DNA of 38,865 bases, taken from positions 1 to 38,865 of the forward strand of contig DASVAW010000078.1 of assembly GCA_036376135.1 (NCBI GenBank), written 5' to 3'. Under the pieces are notes generated by a model. That model did no database searches and was not told the DNA's origin. It saw only the letters and a program-made list of their open reading frames with translations. Shown here piece by piece: positions 31,787 to 38,521 of this stretch. Numbering within the stretch: the first letter of the stretch is position 1; the number at the start of each line of letters is the position of its first letter. Both the position numbers and the translations under genes were made by a program. Origin of the DNA: Candidatus Polarisedimenticolaceae bacterium. GTDB taxonomy: Bacteria > Acidobacteriota > Polarisedimenticolia > Polarisedimenticolales > DASRJG01.

Positions 31787-32353
31787 ATGCTGAAGAAGTC
31801 GGCTGCTGCGCTCGTCCTGCTCCTCGCCGCCACGGCTCCCGCTTTCGCCGCCTCGAAAGCGGGCGTCACGCTCCCCGATACGGTGCAGGTGGACGGGAAG
31901 ACGCTGCTCCTGAACGGCCTCGGATTGCGCGAGGCGACCTTCCTGAAGATCGACGTCTACGTCGCCGGGCTGTACGTCGAGAAGAAATCCTCCGATCCGG
32001 CGGTCCTCCTCGGCCCCGGTCCCAAGCAGCTTCGCATGCACTTCGTCCGCGGCGTCGGCTCCGGGGACCTCGTGAAGAACTGGCAGGAAGGGATCGCCCG
32101 CAACGTGAAGGGCGCCGAGGCCGACGCGGTGAAAGAGCGCTTCGACCGGGTCTACGCCGTCATGGCCGATGTGGCGGAGGGCGACGAGATGGTGCTCACG
32201 GAGATCCCCGAGAAGGGGGTCACGCTCTCCCTCAAGGGGAAGGACCTGGTCACGATCCCGGGCGCGGATTTCGCGAAGGCGCTTTGGAGCATCTGGTTCG
32301 GCACGCCGCCCAATCCGGAGCTCAAGGAAGGGTTGCTCGGGAAGCTCGACTGA
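31787..32353 (+). CDS. Secreted chalcone-isomerase-like domain protein
   Basis: 188 residues from ATG 31787 with AAGGAGG upstream. Residues 1-21 are a signal peptide (SAAALVLLLAATAPAFA). The mature part matches the bacterial chalcone isomerase-like family: GVTLPDTVQVDGKTLLLNGL, GLREATFLKIDVYVAGLYVE, LRMHFVRGVGSGDLVKNWQE, and a C-terminal FAKALWSIWFGTPPNPELKE. The bacterial family shares the fold of plant chalcone isomerase but lacks known catalysis and may bind fatty acids or other lipids. Cell location is probably periplasmic. It converges with the TPR gene, stops 9 nt apart. Confidence 0.9.
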   Translation: MLKKSAAALVLLLAATAPAFAASKAGVTLPDTVQVDGKTLLLNGLGLREATFLKIDVYVAGLYVEKKSSDPAVLLGPGPKQLRMHFVRGVGSGDLVKNWQEGIARNVKGAEADAVKERFDRVYAVMADVAEGDEMVLTEIPEKGVTLSLKGKDLVTIPGADFAKALWSIWFGTPPNPELKEGLLGKLD

Positions 32354-32362
32354 CCGCCTCGC

Positions 32363-33475
32363 TCAGGGCCGGGGCCGCGCCGTCAGTCCCTCGCGGACCT
32401 TCGCCGCGGCCTCGTTCTCCGGCTCGAGCTCCAGCGCGCGGTTCGCCGCCTTGAGGGCCGCCTTCGACCGGCCTCGCGTCGCCTCCGCCTGGGCGATCGC
32501 CGTCCACACTTCGGCGAGGTCCGGCGCGAGCCTGCGCGCCTTGCGGTACCAGGACAACGCGGCCTCCACGTGTCCGTCCGCGGCCTCGAGGTCCCCGCGG
32601 ACGAGCAGCGCCCAGGGGGTCGCGGCGCGAAGGTCCGCGCTGCGGAGCGCCGCCGCCGCCTCGCGCGGCCGCCCGAGCCCCCGGTAGAGCGCGGCCAGGT
32701 TCCCCAACACGGTGGCGTCGCGGGGGGAGATCTCGAGAGCCCGTCGATAGGCGTCGAACGCCCCCTCCAGATCGCCCCGGCGGCGCCGGACGACGCCCAG
32801 GTTCCCGAGGGCGCCGACGAAATCCGGAACCAGCCTCAGGGCCTGATCGAGCACGGCGTTCGCTCCTTCGAGGTCCCCCGTTCTCAGCCTGCGGACCGCG
32901 AGGTTGTTGAGGTAGATCCCGGTCACCCAGATGTCGTCCAGGAGTCGGATCCCCCGTACCTCGTCGCGACGGAGCCGGTAGAAGTCGTACACGGTCAGCT
33001 TGCCGGAATGGGCGTACGCCGCGACGACGTGCGTGTTGACGAGGACGAGGTCCCCCTCACGCTCCGCGCGGGCCTCCCGCTCCACGACGGCCAGCCGAAC
33101 GGGGATCCCGCGGCTCCGGCCCAGCGCGATGAAGAGGTTCGTGAAGGAGACGCAGTTCCCCCGTCCCGCCTCGAACGCCTCCGCGGCGGTCAGGGAGAGA
33201 TCCGTGTCGTAGTCGAAGACGTAGTCGCCTCCGTCGAACATCGCCGCCTGCATCGAGGCCAACTGCGCCAGGTGGCTCGTCCCGTAGCCCAGGCGCAACG
33301 CCGCCTCGCGGATCGCACGCGTCGGCTCGATCGGGTCGGGGATCGAGGCGGGATCGATTCCCGCCTGGCGCACGACGCGCTCCCACTCGGCGTGGGTCAG
33401 GAGGCGGGGAGCCCGGGCCTCGGCGGAGGCGGCCAGCAGCCCCCCGAGGATCCCGGCGAGAAGCAGGCGCCGCAT
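32363..33475 (-). CDS. Transglutaminase-like domain protein with C-terminal TPR repeats
   Basis: 370 residues from ATG 33475; GTG 33478 and GTG 33484 are in-frame alternatives, but the promoter places the transcript start near 33478, favouring ATG 33475. A signal peptide spans about 1-20 (LLLAGILGGLLAASAEA). Residues about 50-170 form a transglutaminase-like fold with the apparent triad Cys108 (AGRGNCVSFTNLFIALGR), His149 (LVNTHVVAAY) and Asp164 (LTVYDFYRL). Residues about 190-365 are four to five TPR repeats (FVGALGNLGVVRRRRGDLEG, YRRALEISPRDATVLGNLAA). Such proteins are probably periplasmic peptidases or isopeptide-forming enzymes with a protein-binding solenoid; no substrate can be named. 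Confidence 0.88.
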   Translation of the reverse strand: MRRLLLAGILGGLLAASAEARAPRLLTHAEWERVVRQAGIDPASIPDPIEPTRAIREAALRLGYGTSHLAQLASMQAAMFDGGDYVFDYDTDLSLTAAEAFEAGRGNCVSFTNLFIALGRSRGIPVRLAVVEREARAEREGDLVLVNTHVVAAYAHSGKLTVYDFYRLRRDEVRGIRLLDDIWVTGIYLNNLAVRRLRTGDLEGANAVLDQALRLVPDFVGALGNLGVVRRRRGDLEGAFDAYRRALEISPRDATVLGNLAALYRGLGRPREAAAALRSADLRAATPWALLVRGDLEAADGHVEAALSWYRKARRLAPDLAEVWTAIAQAEATRGRSKAALKAANRALELEPENEAAAKVREGLTARPRP

Positions 33476-33484
33476 CACGCCCAC

Positions 33485-33513
33485 AGCATGCGAACGCGAG
33501 GGGCGGGTGTCAA
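33485..33513 (-). promoter_or_regulatory. Putative sigma-70-type promoter for the transglutaminase/TPR gene
   Basis: On the minus strand: TTGACA (33513-33508), 17-nt spacer, CATGCT (33490-33485). The -35 hexamer is the perfect consensus. The -10 ends 9 nt before ATG 33475, predicting a transcript that starts within a few bases of the start codon. No Shine-Dalgarno sequence is seen. Confidence 0.6.
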
Positions 33514-33542
33514 CGCCGAGGGCGGCGAACGGCGCTCGGGGG

Positions 33543-34382
33543 TCAGTAGGAGCGGTTCGCGAGATCTCGAAGGGAGTTCGGTTCCTCGGTGCGGGCGAAC
33601 CGCTTCCGGACCTCGATCCCGTTGAACGTGAAGGTCACCTCGTTCACCCGGCCGCCGACGGCGTCGAGGAAGTCCGCCGTGTCATGGAACGGGACGCGAA
33701 GGAGCGGGTTCGACAGATCCGCGATCGTCGTCCGCCGGCCGTTCCCGAGCATCGTCAGCCGGACCGACCCCGCGAGCGGCACGATCTCGGTGGCCCCCGC
33801 GAGGTTGTCGAGGGTCAAGCTCGCGTTCAGCGGCGTCGCCGTCCATTGCAGTCCCGCCACTCCCCGCTCTCGGACCAGACGCCCCTGGTTCAGCAGGGAG
33901 AGGCGATCGGTCAACGGCAACGCGCGACCACACTCGCCGTAGTAACGGGTCGTGGCGCTCAGGTAGTACAGCGACCGGGCCCCTTCGCAGCCGGGATTGA
34001 AGCGGTAGTCGTAGGGGTCGTCTTCCGGGACCTCGGGGTCCGCCGCGGTCACGATCGCGCACCCCTGGCGCTCGGGGCTGCAGTAGAGTCCCTGCCAGAA
34101 CGCGAACTCGTCCGACGTGGTGAACGCGCTGTAGGTGGACAACGTGCGATCTCCGTTGGCCGCCTGGTCCACGTGCCAATAGAACGCGTCGCCGCCGTCG
34201 GGCCATTTCGCGATGAACAGGGACTTCCGCTGGATCGCGGCCTTGCCATTCGTGTTGACGACGCCGCTCCCCTGCCCGTTCCGGACCTGGTCGTTGTCGA
34301 CGATGAGCTCGTAGTCGGTGATCGCGCAGCCGCAGCCGAGCAGGAGGGCCGCGGTCAGCGCCGGCGCCGTCCGGATTCGCAT
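33543..34382 (-). CDS. Putative lipoprotein of an unrecognised family, copy A
   Basis: 279 residues from ATG 34382, with GGGGGTG upstream. The N-terminus is a lipoprotein-type signal (ALTAALLLGCGC), the acylated Cys being 17 or 19. I recognise no family. The mature sequence aligns without a gap to copy B (34505-35344): by hand count 162 of 259 positions are identical (63%). Shared blocks include DNDQV, NGQGSGVVNTNGKA, VDQAANGDRTLSTY, YCSPERQGCAIVT, YYGECGRAL, LTDRLSLLNQGRLV and FNGIE near the end. Four conserved cysteines (101, 108, 132, 151) could form two disulfides. The pattern is beta-strand-rich. It has its own promoter after the terminator of copy B. Role unknown; a surface or periplasmic location follows only from the lipobox. 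Confidence 0.85.
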   Translation of the reverse strand: MRIRTAPALTAALLLGCGCAITDYELIVDNDQVRNGQGSGVVNTNGKAAIQRKSLFIAKWPDGGDAFYWHVDQAANGDRTLSTYSAFTTSDEFAFWQGLYCSPERQGCAIVTAADPEVPEDDPYDYRFNPGCEGARSLYYLSATTRYYGECGRALPLTDRLSLLNQGRLVRERGVAGLQWTATPLNASLTLDNLAGATEIVPLAGSVRLTMLGNGRRTTIADLSNPLLRVPFHDTADFLDAVGGRVNEVTFTFNGIEVRKRFARTEEPNSLRDLANRSY

Positions 34383-34404
34383 GGTCACCCCCGGGATGGG
34401 CGGA

Positions 34405-34433
34405 ACGCTACGCCCGGCAAGGTGAGGCGTCAA
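34405..34433 (-). promoter_or_regulatory. Putative promoter of lipoprotein copy A
   Basis: On the minus strand: TTGACG (34433-34428), 17-nt spacer, TAGCGT (34410-34405). It lies just past the terminator of copy B, so the two genes appear to be separate transcription units. The leader would be about 15-20 nt and contains GGGGGTG. Confidence 0.55.
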
Positions 34434-34445
34434 CGCCCCGGCGGA

Positions 34446-34480
34446 CAAAAAGAAAGGGCGGGTCTTGCGACCCGCCCCTT
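34446..34480 (-). terminator. Rho-independent terminator after lipoprotein copy B
   Basis: Read on the minus strand, a perfect 9-bp stem GGGCGGGTC/GACCCGCCC (34477-34456, 4-nt loop) is followed by TTTCTTTTTG (34455-34446). It is the clearest terminator in the window and sits 25 nt after the stop of copy B. Confidence 0.9.
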
Positions 34481-34504
34481 CGAGGGAAGCCAATCGGACC
34501 GGAA

Positions 34505-35344
34505 CTAGAACTTGCGGTTCGAAAGGTTGCGCAGCGAGTTCGAGTCCTCGGTGCGGCCGAACGAGCGCTTGATCTCGATGCCGTTGTACACGAACGAGAC
34601 CTCGTTGACCGAGCTGCCGTAGTTCGACATGAAGTCGGCGGCCGAGTTGAACAGCACCTTGTTCATCGGGTTGTTGAGGTCGATGATCGTCTGGCGCTGA
34701 CCGTTCGGGATCATCGTGATCGAGAACGAGCCGGCCATCGGGAGCAGCTGCTGCACGCCAGCCTTGTTGTTGAGGGTGACGGTCGTGTTCATCGGGGTCG
34801 CGGCCCACTGCAGGCCCGCAACGCCGTTCTTCGACACGAGACGGCCCTGGTTCAGGAGCGAGAGGCGATCGGTCAGCGCGAGGGCGCGGCCGCACTCCCC
34901 GTAGTACCGGGTCGTGCTGGTCAGGTAGTAGACCGAGCGCGCGCCGGCGCAGTTCGGGTTGTAGCTGTAGTCATAGATGTCGACGTCGCCGACCTCGGGG
35001 TCGGAGGACGTGACGATCGCGCAGCCCTGACGCTCGGGCGAGCAATAGAGATCGTCCGGGAAGATCGGGTCGCTGCCCGTGCTGAAGTTGTTGTACGTGG
35101 AGAGCGTGCGGTCGCCGTTGGCGGCCTGATCCACGAACCACACGGCGTTGTCGGTGCCATCGGGCCACCCGAGGGCGACCTGCGAGGACTGCCGGACGAG
35201 GGCCTTGCCGTTCGTGTTGACCACGCCCGAACCCTGACCATTGGACACCTGGTCGTTGTCCGTGATCAGCTCGTAGTTCGAAAGGGCGCAGCCGACGCCC
35301 GTGGTCAGAAGGGCGCAAAGGCCAAGATAGAACAGCTTCTTCAT
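34505..35344 (-). CDS. Putative lipoprotein of an unrecognised family, copy B (probably highly expressed)
   Basis: 279 residues from ATG 35344, with AAAGGAG ideally spaced before it. Lipoprotein signal KKLFYLGLCALLTTGVGC with lipobox Cys19. The mature part begins ALSNYELITDNDQVSNGQG and is collinear with copy A (63% identity, no gaps), keeping Cys101, Cys108, Cys132 and Cys151. This gene is visibly less GC-rich than its neighbours and uses fewer codon variants; with its strong ribosome-binding site, consensus TTGACA and strong terminator it looks built for high expression. No transmembrane or enzymatic motif is evident. I do not recognise the family. It could be a surface or periplasmic binding or structural protein; this is a guess. 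Confidence 0.87.
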   Translation of the reverse strand: MKKLFYLGLCALLTTGVGCALSNYELITDNDQVSNGQGSGVVNTNGKALVRQSSQVALGWPDGTDNAVWFVDQAANGDRTLSTYNNFSTGSDPIFPDDLYCSPERQGCAIVTSSDPEVGDVDIYDYSYNPNCAGARSVYYLTSTTRYYGECGRALALTDRLSLLNQGRLVSKNGVAGLQWAATPMNTTVTLNNKAGVQQLLPMAGSFSITMIPNGQRQTIIDLNNPMNKVLFNSAADFMSNYGSSVNEVSFVYNGIEIKRSFGRTEDSNSLRNLSNRKF

Positions 35345-35392
35345 GAACTGGCTCCTTTAAGAAGGTCGTGAACCCATCCCAGCGAAACAAAA

Positions 35393-35398
35393 TGTCAA
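35393..35398 (-). promoter_or_regulatory. Consensus -35 box upstream of lipoprotein copy B
   Basis: TTGACA on the minus strand, followed by TTTTGTTTCG. At 16 nt there is only a weak -10 candidate (TGGGTT, 35376-35371). The leader would be about 25 nt and contain AAAGGAG. The poor -10 may point to an activator or another sigma factor. Confidence 0.4.
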
Positions 35399-35524
35399 GC
35401 TGGCTTCCCCCCTATCCCCGTCCTGCGACGACCGCCCCAGGCCTCACTCCGGAAACGGCCTCGACAGATCCGCGTCAAGGTGCGTGCTTTATACGGTGGG
35501 GTTTGTTGCAGGGCAAAAGGAAAG

Positions 35525-35556
35525 AAGTGACCGAACTTGACTTTATGAGGTCACTT
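35525..35556 (-). terminator. Inverted repeat, possible terminator of the sulfatase operon or an operator
   Basis: AAGTGACC (35525-35532) and GGTCACTT (35549-35556) are perfect inverted copies around a 16-nt loop. On the minus strand, about 50 nt after the sulfatase stop, the stem is followed by CTTTCCTTTTGCC, a loose T-rich tract; on the plus strand CTTTTAG follows. The long loop makes it an imperfect terminator; a dimeric-repressor site is the alternative. Confidence 0.4.
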
Positions 35557-35609
35557 TTAGCCGGTTTTGTAAGCCCGTGCGGATAACGCTTCCGCAGTGC
35601 GGAGAGCCA

Positions 35610-36995
35610 TCAATTGATATAGCCAAGTGAGCGCAACGCCTCCCGCAGTTCCGGGGAGATGTGGTAGTCGCGATCCTGTTGGGTGTCCTCCGAGAGCCAC
35701 GCATCGAGGCGGCGGGCAAGATCGAACACGACCTCGGGGTGGGACGCCGCGAGGTCGGTCGTTTCTCCCGGATCGCTTTCGACATCGAACAGGAGGCGTT
35801 CGGCGGGCGCGCCCATCCGGGGGACGTGCACGAGCTTGAATCGGCCCAGGCGTACCCAGCGGCGCTTCCCCGCGATCCCCTCGAGCTCGCGGCGCGACGC
35901 GGCCTCTTCGTGCAGGCTCCGGTCGGTCTCGCCGAGACAGGGACGGTCCGCCCGCTCGGTCCCCTCCAGCAGGGGGCGGACCGAGACCCCTCGGAAACGC
36001 CCGTCGGCGGGAAGGCCGGCGAAGTCGAGGACGGTGGGCGCGACGTCCAGGCTCCGCGTCGAGAAGGGAACCCTCGTCCCCGGGGCGATCGACCCGGGAA
36101 GGGCCACCGCGAACGGGATCGCGATCTCGGCCTGCGTGCCGAGGTCGCCGTGTTCGAAGAAGTACTGCTGCTCCCCGAGCGACTCCCCGTGGTCGGCGGT
36201 CACGACGACGAGCGTCTTCCGGTCGAGCCCCTTCTCCGCCATGGCCGCGAGGAGCTTCCCCAGGGAATCGTCGGTGTAGCGCAGTTCGGCGTCGTAGAGA
36301 TTCACGAAGGCGGAGATCTCGTCCGGAGGCATCCGATTCTGGAAGATGAGGGGGCCGATCGTCCGCCTTCTCGCGGAGAGATCGTCGTAGACCTGCCGCG
36401 GCCGGGGATCGTCGGGGCCGAAGGCCGAGCGCCACCGTTCGGGGGGATCGTAGGTCCAGTGAGGGTCCATGACGTGGACCCAGAGGAACCACGGCCGGTC
36501 CTCGCGCGACGCCTCCACGATCCAGCGCCAGGCCTCCCCGAGCGACTGCTCGGCGAGGGGGTGCGCGCGGAAGTCGTCGAGGTAGTCGTCGAACCCCTGC
36601 TCGAAGCCGCTGCGTTTCACGAGCCGGGGATGGGTCTGCACCGCCCCCGTGCGGTAACCGGCCTCTCTCAGGATCTCCGCGAGGGTCCGGCTCTCCGGCT
36701 CGAGGGGCATCAGGATGTTCCGGGTCCCGTGCTCGTGCGGATAGGTGGAGGTCAGAAGCGAGGCGAGCGACGGATTGGTGCGTGGCGACACCGTGTGGTG
36801 CCGCTCGAAAAGCGCCCCGGTCGACGCCCACGCGTCGAAGTTGGGGGTCGTCTTCCGGGCGTACCCGTAGGCGCTGACGTGGTCCGCCCGCGTCGTCTCC
36901 AAGGTCACGAGGAGGACGTTTCGCCCGTTCCCCTGAACCGGTCGGGAGCACCCCGCCCCGAGCGCGAGCAGCACGATCGCCAGGAGCCGTCTCAC
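35610..36995 (-). CDS. Sulfatase-fold (alkaline phosphatase superfamily) lipoprotein
   Basis: 461 residues from GTG 36995, overlapping the stop of the membrane-protein gene in GTGA; the longer upstream frame is shadow. Lipobox LLALGAGC puts the acylated Cys at 16. The sulfatase/phosphodiesterase core follows: VLLVTLETTRADHVSAYGY, SPRTNPSLASLLTSTYPHEHG, VVVTADHGESLGE, EHGDLGTQAEIAIPF, SLDVAPTVLDFAGLP. Two key positions differ from true sulfatases: the first metal-binding Asp is Glu33, and the residue aligned with the formylglycine Cys/Ser is Thr73. Thr is the nucleophile in phosphoethanolamine and phosphoglycerol transferases, so phosphoryl transfer or phosphodiester hydrolysis at the cell surface is at least as likely as sulfate release. 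It is coupled to the polytopic protein upstream. Confidence 0.87.
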   Translation of the reverse strand: MRRLLAIVLLALGAGCSRPVQGNGRNVLLVTLETTRADHVSAYGYARKTTPNFDAWASTGALFERHHTVSPRTNPSLASLLTSTYPHEHGTRNILMPLEPESRTLAEILREAGYRTGAVQTHPRLVKRSGFEQGFDDYLDDFRAHPLAEQSLGEAWRWIVEASREDRPWFLWVHVMDPHWTYDPPERWRSAFGPDDPRPRQVYDDLSARRRTIGPLIFQNRMPPDEISAFVNLYDAELRYTDDSLGKLLAAMAEKGLDRKTLVVVTADHGESLGEQQYFFEHGDLGTQAEIAIPFAVALPGSIAPGTRVPFSTRSLDVAPTVLDFAGLPADGRFRGVSVRPLLEGTERADRPCLGETDRSLHEEAASRRELEGIAGKRRWVRLGRFKLVHVPRMGAPAERLLFDVESDPGETTDLAASHPEVVFDLARRLDAWLSEDTQQDRDYHISPELREALRSLGYIN

Positions 36996-38470
36996 CGGGG
37001 GCTCCACCGGGCCAGCGCCTGCCGGTTCGCCCCGGTGTCCCGGAGCACGAGCACGATCTCGGGATCGGTCGGCAGCGGCGCGAGCCAACCCGCCTCCCCT
37101 CCGATCGCCCGCGCGAGCGGGGCGTCGGCGTCGAGAAGGAGCCAGCCCAGGTCGTAACGCGTCGTCGCCTCGGCGAGGCGCTCGCTCCAGCCGGGGGCGG
37201 CGTCGTGGATGGGCATCCACACGTCCCGTCGGAAGGTCGTGTACAGGTCGTTCCGCCCGTCCATGAACACGCGCTCCTCCGGGTACTGCCGGAACATCAG
37301 GAAACCGCCGAAGCGATAGGCGTTGAACCCGTTTCCCTCGATCCGCTCGGCGGCGAGGAAACGTACGGCGCGTTCGGGCATCGGACGAGTCATCCGCTCC
37401 TCGAACCTCGGGATCGGGGAGACGAACTTCGCCCCCGAGAGCGCGACCGACGCGATCGCGAGCCCCCCGAGGAACGACGGGCCGCTCCAACGGGCCCGTC
37501 CGAGCGCGGCCAGCAGCGTGGGCACCAGGACCAGCGAGGCGAGCGGCAGGTGGCGGATCGCGGTGGTCAGCAGGAGGAGGGACGCCGCGAGCCTCCCCCA
37601 CTCCGAGAAACGACGCTCGCCTCCCCGGACGGTCGCGACGACGGCCAGCAGGAGCGCGCCGCAGAACAGCGGGAGGCGCAGGAAGTTCGGCCGGGTCCAC
37701 TCGGCGTTCCCTTCGTGGATCTCCGGACGGAGGACGTAGAGGAAGGGGTGGGTCACCTGCAACCACCCGTGGGGGTTGAGGCAGGCCGCCAACGGCATGA
37801 GGAGCACGGTGAGCGCGAGCCTGCGCGCCCGCGGTCGGTCCCGCTCGAGGAACGCCCCGATCGCCTCGGCCGCCACGAGGAATGGCGCCACGATGAACGC
37901 CGCGTGGAGATTCGCCCAGATCGCGATCGACCCGAGGATCGCCGGAACCGCCCAGCGCGCCCCGCCGCGGTCGCGCTCGAGGAGGTACAGGAGAACGGCG
38001 ATCCCGAGGTAGGTGAAGATCTGCGGGCGCACGTCCCAGAAGAGATTCCCGAAGGTCAGGAACGCGGCGAGAACGACCCCGACCGCCCGCGCCGCGGCGC
38101 CGATCCCCATGCGCGCCATGGTGGCGGAGAGGAACGCCAGCGTCGCGGCGAGGACGAGCGCGCGCATTCCGACGAGCGCGACGCGCCCGGAGGGGGCGAT
38201 CTCGAGCACCCCCGAGGCATCGCGCGCCGTCGGCGCGATCGCCGCGGCGAGGAGCTGGAACCCCCACTCGTTGTCGTGCCACGGCGCGTCCCCGAAGGTC
38301 GCCGAGCCGACGCCGCGCGAGGGGATCTCCCCCGCGTCGAGGATCCGTTTGCCGATGGCGAGGTGGTAGTAGGCATCGACGCTGGAGATCGGAAAGAGCG
38401 CGAGCCATGCCATCGCCGCGATGGCGACGGCGGGGAGGAGGCGCTCGAGGGTCGGCCGGGGATGGTCCAT
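36992..38470 (-). CDS. Polytopic membrane protein, GT-C glycosyltransferase-like
   Basis: 492 residues from ATG 38470. About ten hydrophobic segments are visible in residues 10-350, followed by a soluble C-terminal part (about 355-492). The N-terminal loop SSVDAYYHLAIGKRILDAGE, with an Asp just after the first membrane helix, is the arrangement found in GT-C glycosyltransferases, where an acidic residue in the first extracytoplasmic loop is catalytic. VRPQIFTYLGIAVLLYLLER and NLHAAFIVAPFLV are further conserved-looking blocks; similar proteins appear in databases as hypothetical membrane or mannosyltransferase-like proteins. The stop overlaps the sulfatase-like start by 4 nt, implying joint work on an envelope polymer or lipid; this is inference. 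Confidence 0.82.
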   Translation of the reverse strand: MDHPRPTLERLLPAVAIAAMAWLALFPISSVDAYYHLAIGKRILDAGEIPSRGVGSATFGDAPWHDNEWGFQLLAAAIAPTARDASGVLEIAPSGRVALVGMRALVLAATLAFLSATMARMGIGAAARAVGVVLAAFLTFGNLFWDVRPQIFTYLGIAVLLYLLERDRGGARWAVPAILGSIAIWANLHAAFIVAPFLVAAEAIGAFLERDRPRARRLALTVLLMPLAACLNPHGWLQVTHPFLYVLRPEIHEGNAEWTRPNFLRLPLFCGALLLAVVATVRGGERRFSEWGRLAASLLLLTTAIRHLPLASLVLVPTLLAALGRARWSGPSFLGGLAIASVALSGAKFVSPIPRFEERMTRPMPERAVRFLAAERIEGNGFNAYRFGGFLMFRQYPEERVFMDGRNDLYTTFRRDVWMPIHDAAPGWSERLAEATTRYDLGWLLLDADAPLARAIGGEAGWLAPLPTDPEIVLVLRDTGANRQALARWSPR

Positions 38471-38482
38471 CGGGGGGAGGAG

Positions 38483-38511
38483 TATCTACGCGGACCGGCG
38501 GCCGGATGCAA
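38483..38511 (-). promoter_or_regulatory. Putative promoter for the membrane protein/sulfatase operon
   Basis: On the minus strand: TTGCAT (38511-38506), 17-nt spacer, TAGATA (38488-38483). The -10 ends 12 nt before ATG 38470, so the leader would be about 5 nt. It overlaps the upstream region of the divergent gene at 38522. Confidence 0.52.
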
Positions 38512-38521
38512 GAATGCGCCG

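Larger units (their letters stand above)
35345..35609. other. Non-coding stretch, comparatively AT-rich
   Basis: 265 nt between lipoprotein copy B and the end of the sulfatase gene, both on the minus strand. It holds the TTGACA of copy B, an inverted repeat with T-rich flank (35525-35556), a TTTATAC box at about 35489 on the plus strand, and a small GCGGA/TCCGC stem near 35578-35601. About 35480-35600 is much richer in A and T than the rest of the window. A 72-codon plus-strand frame here has no ribosome-binding site and an unconvincing sequence. No known riboswitch or small RNA pattern was recognised. Confidence 0.6.

Noticed and set aside
28468-31869. A 1133-codon minus-strand frame opposite the tricorn gene
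   Set aside because: Shadow of the plus-strand gene; composition is Arg/Asp/Glu/Val/Gly-rich without recognisable domains or a start signal.
35368-35586. A 72-codon plus-strand ORF in the AT-rich gap
   Set aside because: No ribosome-binding site, no motif, and it covers the promoter signals of the lipoprotein gene on the other strand.
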